Positions 48,731-56,074 of a DNA stretch of 64,000 nucleotides are shown piece by piece (the stretch's first letter is position 1; each line of letters begins with the position of its first letter). Source of the DNA: Cytobacillus solani. GTDB taxonomy: Bacteria; Bacillota; Bacilli; Bacillales; Cytobacillaceae. Below the pieces are notes generated by a model. The model was not told where the DNA came from, did no database searches, and worked only from the letters and a program-made list of their open reading frames with translations. The position numbers and the translations under genes were made by a program. The stretch is from contig NZ_LJIX01000006.1 in assembly GCF_001420595.1 (NCBI RefSeq), forward strand, positions 3,333,058 through 3,397,057. The letters are read 5' to 3'.

Positions 48731-49120
48731 CTAGCCAGGAATCATTTGAATGATTGTTTCAATCATTACTGTCAAAATAGGAATGGCCATTGCAAGGATT
48801 AAAATTTTCCCTGCTAACTCGATCTTGGAAGCAATGGCTCCTTGACCCGCATCTTTTGTGATTTGGGCAGCAAATTCAGCAATATAGGCGATCCCAATTA
48901 CTTTTAAGATTGTTTCAATATACATCATATTGATTTTTGCATTTACTGCTATTTGTTCAATCATGTGGATAATCGCATAAATTTGATCAACCAAAAAAAG
49001 GAAAATTGCACAGCCAACAAATACAATTAGTAAGAAGGCGAAATTTGGCTTTTGTTCTTTTACAATCAATGCAAGAAATGTAGCAACAAGTGCCACACCA
49101 ACTATTTGGAGAATTTCAAT
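48731..49120 (-). CDS. spoIIIAD: Stage III sporulation protein AD, probable ATT start
   Basis: This small membrane protein of 129 residues has about four helices. The best start is an ATT codon at 49120, giving an amino end like family members (IEILQIVGVALVATFLALIV). A perfect AAAGGAGG lies 8 bases upstream of that ATT. The first ordinary start codon, a GTG at 49096, has no ribosome site and would cut into the first conserved helix. The core is ALIVKEQKPNFAFLLIVFVG and AAQITKDAGQGAIASKIELA. It lies 14 bases after spoIIIAC. Confidence 0.9.
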   Translation of the reverse strand: MEILQIVGVALVATFLALIVKEQKPNFAFLLIVFVGCAIFLFLVDQIYAIIHMIEQIAVNAKINMMYIETILKVIGIAYIAEFAAQITKDAGQGAIASKIELAGKILILAMAIPILTVMIETIIQMIPG

Positions 49121-49134
49121 GGCGAAGCCCTCCT

Positions 49135-49341
49135 TTAGCCTTGGAATAGAAAGACAGACTTAATTTTTTGAAACAGATCATCAACAATGGAAGCAACCAT
49201 AAATAAAATGTAGATAAAGCCAAACAATGTCACCCACTGGGCATATTCCTTCTTCCCCACTTGATCAAGGATTGTGTGTAAAAATGCAACAACAATCCCC
49301 ACACCAGCAATTTTAAAAATAATATCGACCTCTAAGCCCAT
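49135..49341 (-). CDS. spoIIIAC: Stage III sporulation protein AC
   Basis: This 68-residue protein with two membrane helices (IIFKIAGVGIVVAFLHTIL and WVTLFGFIYILFMVASIV) has exactly the length of B. subtilis SpoIIIAC. The motif LDQVGKKEYAQW lies between the helices. Its last codons overlap the ribosome site of spoIIIAD. Confidence 0.93.
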   Translation of the reverse strand: MGLEVDIIFKIAGVGIVVAFLHTILDQVGKKEYAQWVTLFGFIYILFMVASIVDDLFQKIKSVFLFQG

Positions 49342-49361
49342 AACCTCTCCTCCGCCTCGTT

Positions 49362-49877
49362 CTACATTAATAAGATAATTAGTAAAAGCCCTGATAAGAA
49401 ACCTAAGCTTTTAACCATTTTTTCGTATTTTGCCTGCTTATCATATGCATCTGCTTCTTCACGTTCTAAATGGGCCAAGGTAAGCATAATTTGCTTTTGC
49501 TGAGAAGTCCGATCATGCCTGCCTAATGTTTCCCCGAATTGTTTCATGATTTCAAATTCCCCTTGCTTTAGTGCAGTAATTTTCCATATTTCCTTTAAAC
49601 TCTGCTCCCAGGCATCTTTCACTGTTGTTTCTGAATGAGTCAATCTTTTCGCAAAGGACTCAAAGAAGGAAGACAGCGGTTTTGATAGCTGAGAAGCAAG
49701 CCTTCTTGCGGCCTCGTGCAGTGGGGTGTGGCCGTACATAATTTCCGCCTCTAAAGACTGGAGTGCTGATTTTAATTGCCGCAGCTGACGCGGCCGCTCA
49801 TTTAGATGTCTGGCCGCCTCAAATCCAGCCCAAGTAGTAGCTATAATGATGAAAATAGCCCCTATGACTTTCACCAT
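49362..49877 (-). CDS. spoIIIAB: Stage III sporulation protein AB
   Basis: This 171-residue protein resembles type II secretion GspF-like subunits. It has an amino-terminal membrane helix (VIGAIFIIIATTWAGFEAA), a helical cytoplasmic domain (RPRQLRQLKSALQSLEAEI) and a carboxy-terminal helix (SLGFLSGLLLIILLM). Its length is identical to B. subtilis. It overlaps the spoIIIAA stop by 7 bases. Confidence 0.93.
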   Translation of the reverse strand: MVKVIGAIFIIIATTWAGFEAARHLNERPRQLRQLKSALQSLEAEIMYGHTPLHEAARRLASQLSKPLSSFFESFAKRLTHSETTVKDAWEQSLKEIWKITALKQGEFEIMKQFGETLGRHDRTSQQKQIMLTLAHLEREEADAYDKQAKYEKMVKSLGFLSGLLLIILLM

Positions 49878-50803
49878 CTTACATCACTTCTCACTTCATT
49901 CAGGAGTTCTCTGCCTGTCCCATCTTTCATGCTCGTTATGCTTCCGGGCCCGCTTCTCCTGTTCAATTCAATGAAGCGCTGAAAAATACCCATCTCAAGA
50001 ATAGGTCGAATGGTTGGCCGTTTTCTTATCTCTTCTAATGAGGTGCCGTGTGTTGTCATCATTAATTTGATTCCGGCATTTACCGCTTCCATAATGGCAT
50101 CTGCATCTTCCTGCCTGCCAATTTCATCAACTATCAGTACGTCGGGGCTCATCGAGCGAATCATCATCATCATCCCTTCTACTTTCGGACATGCATCAAG
50201 GACATCGATTCGAGGGCCAAATGTCATTTGCGGGATTCCATTTACACTTCCTGCAATTTCTGATCGTTCGTCAACGATCCCTACTTTATATGAATGGAAA
50301 AGCCCATTCTTATCCCCGCTAGATATGATTCTTGCAATATCACGCAAAAGCGTTGTTTTACCTGTTTGAGGTGGACCGATAATCATCGTATGAAGCCAGC
50401 TCTCATTATATAAATGAGGGACTAGCCTGTCGGCAATACCAATTTGTTCTCTGGCAATTCGGATATTAAAGGATGAAATGTCTCTTATCGCTTTTACCTT
50501 GCCAGATTCAAGAATAACCTTGCCTGCCAATCCCACACGATGTCCACCCTCAATTGTGATATAACCCCTCCGCAATTCTTCCTCAAGGGTATAGATGGAA
50601 AAGTGGCTAATTTTATTTAGCAGATGAACAGCATCATCCGGTTTTACAATATAGGGTAAAAACGTCGGAATTCCTTTCACAGTTAATTCAACGGGTCGAT
50701 GAATTCGGACTCGTATCTCTTCTAACTCCAGCAATTGAGGAGGGGAAAAATGCTGCAATTGATCAGCTATCGTTTTCGGCAAAAAGGCTAGAATCGTTTC
50801 CAA
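49871..50803 (-). CDS. spoIIIAA: Stage III sporulation protein AA (secretion-type ATPase)
   Basis: This 310-residue ATPase, related to type II/IV secretion ATPases, powers or assembles the SpoIIIA-SpoIIQ channel. Walker A is GPPQTGKTTLLRDIAR (near residue 150), Walker B is SPDVLIVDEIGRQEDADAI, and the Asp-box-like DERSEIAGSVNG follows Walker A. The start is the TTG at 50803: AGGAGG lies 9 bases upstream and length then matches B. subtilis (307). In-frame ATG codons at 50842 and 50824 would place the ribosome site inside the gene. Its leader contains the tandem repeats. Confidence 0.93.
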   Translation of the reverse strand: METILAFLPKTIADQLQHFSPPQLLELEEIRVRIHRPVELTVKGIPTFLPYIVKPDDAVHLLNKISHFSIYTLEEELRRGYITIEGGHRVGLAGKVILESGKVKAIRDISSFNIRIAREQIGIADRLVPHLYNESWLHTMIIGPPQTGKTTLLRDIARIISSGDKNGLFHSYKVGIVDERSEIAGSVNGIPQMTFGPRIDVLDACPKVEGMMMMIRSMSPDVLIVDEIGRQEDADAIMEAVNAGIKLMMTTHGTSLEEIRKRPTIRPILEMGIFQRFIELNRRSGPGSITSMKDGTGRELLNEVRSDVRW

Positions 50804-50843
50804 TGCACTAATCCTCCTAATCATAGTCTGATTTACTAGCAAA

Positions 50844-51200
50844 CTTGTGCTTGTCGGGGGTGGGCACTAAGGAAATCTCCTTTGAGTAATCCCCGCAGGA
50901 ACAATCGGCACTTTGATTGTTCCGAAGGCGCTTTCGCTTTTCTATTTGTCTAGCTGCTGCGCCTAGGGGCTCGAGGTCATAAGCCCATCCGCCATGAAGG
51001 TTAAAGAGCAACCTTCCCGTCGGCTCGTCTTATGCTTGTCGCCCCTGAACAAGGCGCTTTCGCTTTTCTATTTGTCTAGCTGCTGCGCCTAGGGGCTCGA
51101 GGTCATAAGCCCATCCGCCATGAAGGTTAAAGAGCAACCTTCCCGTCGGCTCGTCTTATGCTTGTCGCCCCTGAACAAGGCGCTTTCGCTTTTCTATTTG
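50844..51200 (-). repeat. Palindromic repeat array in the spoIIIA leader, copies 6-7
   Basis: A partial element at 50844-50924 (with a GGAACAATC/GATTGTTCC-type hairpin like copy 4) is followed by two apparently identical 126-bp units at 50925-51050 and 51051-51176. A 24-base partial third head follows. Each unit, read on the minus strand, has AGGGGCGACAAGCATAAG ... CTTATGACCTCGAGCCCCT, an inner AAGGTT/AACCTT stem, and ends GCTAGACAA then GAAAAGCGAAAGCGCC. It lies between the predicted sigma-E promoter and spoIIIAA. A 64-codon frame through it is judged spurious. Confidence 0.92.
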
Positions 51201-51216
51201 GACTAGCACTACTTAA

Positions 51217-51244
51217 AATGTATGCCTGCTTTAAAACAATATGA
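51217..51244 (-). promoter_or_regulatory. Sigma-E promoter of the spoIIIA operon
   Basis: On the minus strand TCATATT (51244-51238) and CATACATT (51224-51217) are separated by 13 bases. The -10 fits CATACAHT exactly and the -35 fits KMATATT closely. Transcription would start near 51209, about 400 bases before the spoIIIAA start codon and just outside the repeat array. Confidence 0.8.
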
Positions 51245-51352
51245 CTTGATTTCTTCTGTTGCCCTAAATTCTATTAAAATTTTCGAATGTTGCCTTTCCT
51301 TTTATCGTACATATAAATAAAGCCAAAATAGTGAAGGGAAGTGCAGGAGAGA

Positions 51353-52021
51353 ATGTACTACTATCCGCCATATAGAAATAATTACATGTCAAATAAAAGG
51401 ATGAATATAATAAGTGTTTTTGGGGAAGGCAGGGTTTCAGTGCAGCCAAATATGGCTAAGGTGACATTAGGGGCATCTACTGAGGCTATGGATGTAACAC
51501 AGGCTCAGAATAATAATTCAATAATCATAGCGAGGATTAAGGAGGCATTAAAGAAACTTGGAGTGCCGGAGCAACAGATTCAAACTGTCGACTATTCTAT
51601 CTTTCCGCAATATGATTATAAGGATGGAGAACAAATTTTTAGAGGGTATAAAGTTCAACATCTTCTCCTTGTTACTATTGAACATATAGAAAATACCGGG
51701 ATAGTCATTGATACAGCTGTCAGCAATGGTGCAAACATCGTCTCTGGAATACAATTTACTACAAAGGATGCTGACCAGTTCGTCCAACAGGCGCTATCCT
51801 TAGCAGTTGTGAATTCCTTCCAGAAAGCAGAAACAATTGCGGGGACTTTAGGTGTCAAATTAATAAAAACACCAATACAAGTGATAGAAAATATACATCA
51901 GCAAGGTGCCCCTATTCCCTTCCAGGCAACCGCCTTTGCAAAAAGCGAGGCTGCTACTCCAATTCAGCCAGGGACAATAGAATTTAAAAGTTATATCACT
52001 GCTGAATATATATATTCATGA
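51353..52021 (+). CDS. SIMPL (DUF541) domain protein
   Basis: This 222-residue protein is essentially one SIMPL domain. Family features are ISVFGEGRVSVQPNMAKVTL near residue 20, IKEALKKLGVPEQQIQTVDY, YKVQHLLLVTIEHIENTGIV and ANIVSGIQFTTKD. SIMPL proteins are of unclear function (oxidative stress or kinase partner roles in different organisms). There is no signal peptide; the amino end is Tyr/Asn-rich (YYYPPYRNNY). The start is the ATG at 51353 behind AGGAG (short spacing); the GTG at 51341 is possible. It lies where B. subtilis has yqhV, divergent from spoIIIA. Confidence 0.88.
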   Translation: MYYYPPYRNNYMSNKRMNIISVFGEGRVSVQPNMAKVTLGASTEAMDVTQAQNNNSIIIARIKEALKKLGVPEQQIQTVDYSIFPQYDYKDGEQIFRGYKVQHLLLVTIEHIENTGIVIDTAVSNGANIVSGIQFTTKDADQFVQQALSLAVVNSFQKAETIAGTLGVKLIKTPIQVIENIHQQGAPIPFQATAFAKSEAATPIQPGTIEFKSYITAEYIYS

Positions 52022-52023
52022 AA

Positions 52024-52056
52024 TAAAAAAAGCAATAACCCATTTGGTTATTGCTT
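52024..52056. terminator. Bidirectional terminator
   Basis: A 13-bp stem AAAAGCAATAACC/GGTTATTGCTTTT lies 3 bases after the SIMPL gene. The longer T run (seven) is on the minus strand, pointing to a transcript arriving from the right as well. Confidence 0.88.
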
Positions 52057-52059
52057 TTC

Positions 52060-52149
52060 TCATTTGTTATGTATAGCCGCCTTTGCCGCCGATTTATACG
52101 GAGTTTCATACCTGCTCCAACAGGTGGGTGTCCGCAATTGCTTTCTCAT
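52060..52149 (-). CDS. Possible 29-residue basic peptide
   Basis: A short open frame starts at ATG 52149 with AGGA and a purine-rich run (GATGAGGACGA) just upstream. Its stop lies 4 bases before a terminator whose T run favours this strand. The product begins MRKQLRTPTCWSRYETPYK and ends SAAKAAIHNK. It is basic, has one Cys and no membrane helix. I do not recognise it. The close fit of ribosome site, frame and terminator is the only support; it may instead be part of a small noncoding RNA. Confidence 0.4.
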   Translation of the reverse strand: MRKQLRTPTCWSRYETPYKSAAKAAIHNK

Positions 52150-52395
52150 TCGTCCTCATCAAATGGAGGCATGATGTTCCAGCAATGATATTGAACTCCC
52201 TCATTCTAAATAAAGGTTGAAACTTCATATACAAGCGAACAACGCAGCTTCTGTATTCCTATCTTAGCTTATATTAGCCAACTGTACAAGTGGAAATAAA
52301 TAGAAGGAGAAATCTGATATTTATTATCATAATCTATTGGAAGTAGATAACAATACTATATATGGCTGAAATAAAGAAATGAAGGGAAAGTATTT

Positions 52396-52575
52396 ATGAC
52401 AAACGAAAATCGCGAAGAATTCTTAAAAAACCAAAGAGATTTAAAGTACAGATATCTTGGAGGAACACGTGATAATAGAACCGAAGCAATTTCTGATCCT
52501 ACCTATAATAATCGAAGTGATACAGATATTTCCCCTGGGGCAGAAGGCCGGTCAACAATAAAAAAAGACAACTAA
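52396..52575 (+). CDS. Small hydrophilic protein of unknown function (59 aa)
   Basis: This 59-codon gene begins MTNENREEFLKNQRDLKYRY and is very polar, rich in Asn, Arg and Asp (GGTRDNRTEAISDPTYNNRS). No membrane segment or Cys is present. AGGGAAAG precedes the ATG at 52396, and a 14-bp-stem terminator begins right at the stop. The family is not recognised. Composition suggests a soluble, perhaps unstructured protein. The upstream 250 bases on this strand should contain its promoter. Confidence 0.65.
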   Translation: MTNENREEFLKNQRDLKYRYLGGTRDNRTEAISDPTYNNRSDTDISPGAEGRSTIKKDN

Positions 52576-52605
52576 AAATCCCGAAAGGACTTCCTTTCGG
52601 GATTT
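52576..52605. terminator. Bidirectional terminator between the 59-codon gene and efp
   Basis: A 14-bp perfect stem AAATCCCGAAAGGA/TCCTTTCGGGATTT with a 2-base gap between arms directly follows the stop at 52575. It also lies 13 bases past the efp stop. Confidence 0.88.
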
Positions 52606-52617
52606 TCATTTTCCATA

Positions 52618-53175
52618 TTATGCACGTGAAACGTATGAAGCTTCTGTAGTATTAATAATTAATTTATCGCCTTGGTTGATAAAGAAAGGGACTTGAACAA
52701 TTAGACCTGTTTCAAGTGTTGCTGGTTTAGTGCCGCCTGAAGCAGTATCACCTTTAATGCCGGGTTCTGTTTCAGTTACTTCTAATTCAACCGTATTTGG
52801 GAGTTCGACCCCAAGTGTTTCACTTTGATACAACATGATTTGAACTTCCATATTTTCTTTTAGAAACTTTAGTTCATATTCAATAGATGCTGCTGGCAGT
52901 TCAATTTGTTCATAAGATTCGTTATCCATGAAAACATGCTGATCTCCATTTGCATATAAATATTGCATTCTGCGATTGTCAATTTGTGCTTTTGCAACTT
53001 TTTCACCTGCACGGAAAGTCTTTTCCTGAATAGCACCGTTACGCAAATTACGCAATTTTGAACGGACAAATGCCGCTCCTTTTCCCGGCTTAACATGTTG
53101 GAAATCCATTACACGCCAAATCCCGTTATCAACTTCAATTGTTAAACCTGTACGAAAATCATTTACTGAAATCAT
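52618..53175 (-). CDS. efp: Elongation factor P
   Basis: This 185-residue tRNA-shaped factor rescues ribosomes stalled at proline runs. The KOW-like first domain ([19 protein letters not shown] ... [19 protein letters not shown]) has the conserved loop PGKGAAF at the modification site. Two OB domains follow, ending [20 protein letters not shown] and VDTTE-like [12 protein letters not shown]. The ATG at 53175 follows AGGAGGAG. It lies after pepQ, with about 80 bases between. Confidence 0.96.
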   Translation of the reverse strand: MISVNDFRTGLTIEVDNGIWRVMDFQHVKPGKGAAFVRSKLRNLRNGAIQEKTFRAGEKVAKAQIDNRRMQYLYANGDQHVFMDNESYEQIELPAASIEYELKFLKENMEVQIMLYQSETLGVELPNTVELEVTETEPGIKGDTASGGTKPATLETGLIVQVPFFINQGDKLIINTTEASYVSRA

Positions 53176-53258
53176 GTAACTCCTCCTAATTGTCTAGCTT
53201 TTCGTGCCTAGTTTCAACGCCTCTGCTACTATAATTCACTAGCCCCAGACGCAAGCTA

Positions 53259-54320
53259 TTAAAGAATAATTAAATCCTTTGTTGAATGTGTTAGCGTTTC
53301 ATTATGGTCATTCGTAATCAAAGTATCATCTTCAATACGGACACCGCCTAATCCTGGTATGTAAATGCCAGGCTCTACCGTTACGACCATTCCAGGTTCA
53401 AGAATAATATCTGATTTAGAAGCAAGAGATGGTCCTTCATGAACTTCCAAGCCTATCCCATGGCCAGTAGAATGTCCGAAATATTCTCCGTACCCCTTTT
53501 CGGTAATATAATCAAGTGTTAAAGCATCTGCTTCTTTTCCGCTCATCCCTGGCTTAATGCCATCCATTCCGCGCATTTGTGCTTGTAATACAATGTCATA
53601 TATTTCCTTAAGCTTTTTATCAGGTTCACCGACTGCTACTGTTCGTGTAATATCAGAGACATACCCTTTATAATAAGCACCATAGTCGAGAGTTACCATA
53701 TCCCCTTTTTCAATTACCTTATCACTTGCCACACCGTGTGGAAGGGCACCACGATAGCCTGAAGCGACAATTGTATCAAAGGATGATGAGGCAGCACCCG
53801 CTTTTCTCATAAAGAACTCTAACTCATTGGAAACTTCCATCTCAGTTAATCCTGGGCGGATGTATTCAACCATATGTTTAAAGGCAGCATCCGCAATGTC
53901 TGCCGCTACCTTTAATATCTTAATCTCTGCATCCGTCTTAATCAAGCGTAATTTTTCAATTTCGCCAGAAACAGGGACTAATTCCGACTGAACGGCCTTT
54001 TCATATGTTTTAAAAGCAGAAAAAGTTAAATAATCTTGTTCAAAGCCGAGCTTTTTTATTCCTAATTTCTTCACTTGTACTGCTACTTCATCTGGAATAG
54101 AGCCTGCATGTTTAACAATTTCATACCCTGCACATTGAGCAGTAGCTTGTTCAATATAGCGAAAATCTGTAATAAATTGAGCATGCTCCCCGCTGATAAG
54201 CACTACCCCTGAAGAACCAGTAAAATTTGTCATATAACGGCGATTATATGTACTTGTAATGAGCATGCCGTCTATTCCTAGTTTTTCAAAGCTTGAGCGT
54301 AATCTTTGTAATTTTTCCAT
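53259..54320 (-). CDS. yqhT: M24 aminopeptidase, Xaa-Pro dipeptidase type (YqhT)
   Basis: This 353-residue pita-bread metallopeptidase cleaves peptides with proline at position 2. Metal ligands are visible in VTLDYGAYYKGYVSDITRT (two Asp), GHSTGHGIGLEVHEGP (His), VTVEPGIYIPG (Glu) and GGVRIEDDTLI (Glu). The amino-terminal creatinase-like domain spans about 1-125. It lies between aroQ (2 bases) and efp; pairing with efp, another proline-related factor, is common in Firmicutes. Confidence 0.93.
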   Translation of the reverse strand: MEKLQRLRSSFEKLGIDGMLITSTYNRRYMTNFTGSSGVVLISGEHAQFITDFRYIEQATAQCAGYEIVKHAGSIPDEVAVQVKKLGIKKLGFEQDYLTFSAFKTYEKAVQSELVPVSGEIEKLRLIKTDAEIKILKVAADIADAAFKHMVEYIRPGLTEMEVSNELEFFMRKAGAASSSFDTIVASGYRGALPHGVASDKVIEKGDMVTLDYGAYYKGYVSDITRTVAVGEPDKKLKEIYDIVLQAQMRGMDGIKPGMSGKEADALTLDYITEKGYGEYFGHSTGHGIGLEVHEGPSLASKSDIILEPGMVVTVEPGIYIPGLGGVRIEDDTLITNDHNETLTHSTKDLIIL

Positions 54321-54322
54321 TT

Positions 54323-54769
54323 TTATTCTCTCCCCTTTATTCTTTCTAGAAAAGCATGGAAGGCTAATTCATATCCAATCATGCCTAAGCCTACAATTTG
54401 TCCAGCCACAACTGGGGCAATGACCGAGGTATGACGGAAGGACTCACGGGAATGGACGTTTGAAATATGTACCTCAATCACAGAAACCTGTATCCCTGCA
54501 ATTGCATCTCTTATTGCATAGCTATAATGCGTGAAGGCACCTGGGTTAAAAATAATTCCATTCACACCGATATCATTTGCTTCATGAAGCTTATCAATGA
54601 TCTCCCCTTCATGATTGGATTGAAAACAGACTACTTCTGTGTCATTAGATTCGCCTAAAGCCACAATTTTCTCTTCCAGCTGCTTTAACGTTGTAGAACC
54701 ATATATACCTGGTTCACGTCTCCCCAATAAATTAAGATTGGGACCATTCAATAATAATATTTTATTCAT
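54323..54769 (-). CDS. aroQ: Type II 3-dehydroquinate dehydratase
   Basis: This 148-residue dodecameric enzyme carries out the third step of the shikimate pathway. Active-site parts are LLNGPNLNLLGRREPGIYG (Tyr), QSNHEGEIIDKLHEA, FNPGAFTHYSYAIRDA and EVHISNVHSRESFRHTS (His and Arg). ATG at 54769. It is followed 2 bases later by yqhT. Confidence 0.96.
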   Translation of the reverse strand: MNKILLLNGPNLNLLGRREPGIYGSTTLKQLEEKIVALGESNDTEVVCFQSNHEGEIIDKLHEANDIGVNGIIFNPGAFTHYSYAIRDAIAGIQVSVIEVHISNVHSRESFRHTSVIAPVVAGQIVGLGMIGYELAFHAFLERIKGRE

Positions 54770-54900
54770 TTACGCACTCCCGTGGAAAAGATTGATTTAC
54801 AAGAATATTTTATCATAAATGATTTCTTTTCCACTACTTTAAGAATGCTTCTTTAATAGGATAGGATCAAACAGGGGATATAACTGCTTTTTAAGTTCTC

Positions 54901-55422
54901 TCAATTAGAATCCTGCTGTGCGTCTTTTTCCATTCTTTCTTTATATTTGATTTCGCTCTCTTCATATGAAATGGAATATCCTACAAATACACCATATAAA
55001 ATATAAAAACAAACAGAAGTAAAAATGGTATTTCTCTCAAGTTCATTAAAAGGGTCAATACCTGGAAATATTGGATTGAGGATAAAAAAAACAACGATAA
55101 ATAAACCGATGCCATAACCTGCCCCTACCCAGATACTCGGGAACCTGCGTAAGAAAATATAATAGATAAAAGCTGGAACAATGGATATTCCACCAATCAT
55201 TACAATACTAATAACCGTTCCAAGCCAGCCCTCTTTCCAGTCCCCAATTGTCCATGGCTCCAATATAACATTGGGTCTAATACCTGTTAAATTAAATACG
55301 TAGGCTAAATAGCCAAGACCACTCCACAATATTCCACCAATTAATCCAGTTACTATTACCAAGGTAATAAAGGACATTGGTTTTTCACGTTGATTTTGTT
55401 CCAGTTGCTTTTCTACTGCCAT
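54901..55422 (-). CDS. yqhR: YqhR-like membrane protein
   Basis: This 173-residue membrane protein has four predicted helices (FITLVIVTGLIGGILWSGL, IVMIGGISIVPAFIYYIFL, VGAGYGIGLFIVVFFIL and FTSVCFYILYGVFVGYSI) and charged ends. It matches YqhR of B. subtilis in size and place; its function is unknown. The ATG at 55422 follows GGAGGTGG; the ATG at 55437 lies within that site. B. subtilis yqhQ, expected next, is absent here. Confidence 0.8.
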   Translation of the reverse strand: MAVEKQLEQNQREKPMSFITLVIVTGLIGGILWSGLGYLAYVFNLTGIRPNVILEPWTIGDWKEGWLGTVISIVMIGGISIVPAFIYYIFLRRFPSIWVGAGYGIGLFIVVFFILNPIFPGIDPFNELERNTIFTSVCFYILYGVFVGYSISYEESEIKYKERMEKDAQQDSN

Positions 55423-55668
55423 TTTTACCACCTCCATTTCTTATTATGTCCTTTCCGGTTTATTCCCTTGCATGAAAAAGAATTTAGATAAACACCCTAA
55501 AGGAAATTAAGCCTCCTTCCTAGAGGTTTTTTCATATTTTCTGTAGAATAGAGATAGGTACAGACAGCTTTTTACGAGTTAATAACAAAAAATATCGAAT
55601 AATTTCTAGGTAGATCAAGTTTAAAAGATAGAAAATATGCTCATCATGCTCATAGGGAGGTGGCTTTC

Positions 55669-56049
55669 TTGAAAAATCGGATTTCAGTATTCGTAGTCCT
55701 CGGCCTTATCTTACTTGCTGTCGTGGGAATGACTGCTAATTTGTTCTCAAATCCTACCGGTTTTTTGCTAAGGATTGCTGTCATTTTATTAGTTGGTGCT
55801 GTAATTTACTATATTTTTCAGCGTTTTTATAAAGCTAGCCCAAGAAAACGTGAACAACAAGCCTTTATACGCGCAGCAAAAAAATCAAAAAAGCGTTTTC
55901 AGACGAATCACTTAGGGAAAGGACATACCCGTAAGACCAATTCCGGGAATTCCTTAACATCTCTTAAAAAGTCGAAAAAAAAATCTTCCACACATTTAAC
56001 CGTGATTCAAGGAAAAAAAGGCAAAAAGAAAGATCGGGCTTCCCTATAA
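55669..56049 (+). CDS. yqhP: SA1362-family membrane protein (YqhP)
   Basis: This 126-residue protein has two membrane helices (ISVFVVLGLILLAVVGMTAN and FLLRIAVILLVGAVIYYIF), followed by a highly basic Lys/Arg-rich tail from residue 65. It resembles YqhP of B. subtilis, whose function is unknown. The TTG at 55669 is preferred, 8 bases from GGAGG; the GTG at 55660 falls inside that site. Confidence 0.8.
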   Translation: MKNRISVFVVLGLILLAVVGMTANLFSNPTGFLLRIAVILLVGAVIYYIFQRFYKASPRKREQQAFIRAAKKSKKRFQTNHLGKGHTRKTNSGNSLTSLKKSKKKSSTHLTVIQGKKGKKKDRASL

Positions 56050-56068
56050 TAAGCTCGACCTTTTTTAT
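56032..56068 (+). terminator. Terminator of yqhP
   Basis: A 10-bp stem with one mismatch and one wobble pair (GATCGGGCTT with AAGCTCGACC) ends in six Ts and overlaps the yqhP stop. Confidence 0.75.
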
Positions 56069-56074
56069 TTTTGT

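Noticed and set aside
50817-51011. 64-codon minus-strand frame in the spoIIIA leader
   Set aside because: It is made of the palindromic repeat and overlaps the spoIIIAA ribosome site.
53189-53250. Possible degenerate copy of the palindromic repeat upstream of efp
   Set aside because: Only the end motif TTGTCTAGC and a few matching bases are present; the internal palindrome is missing.
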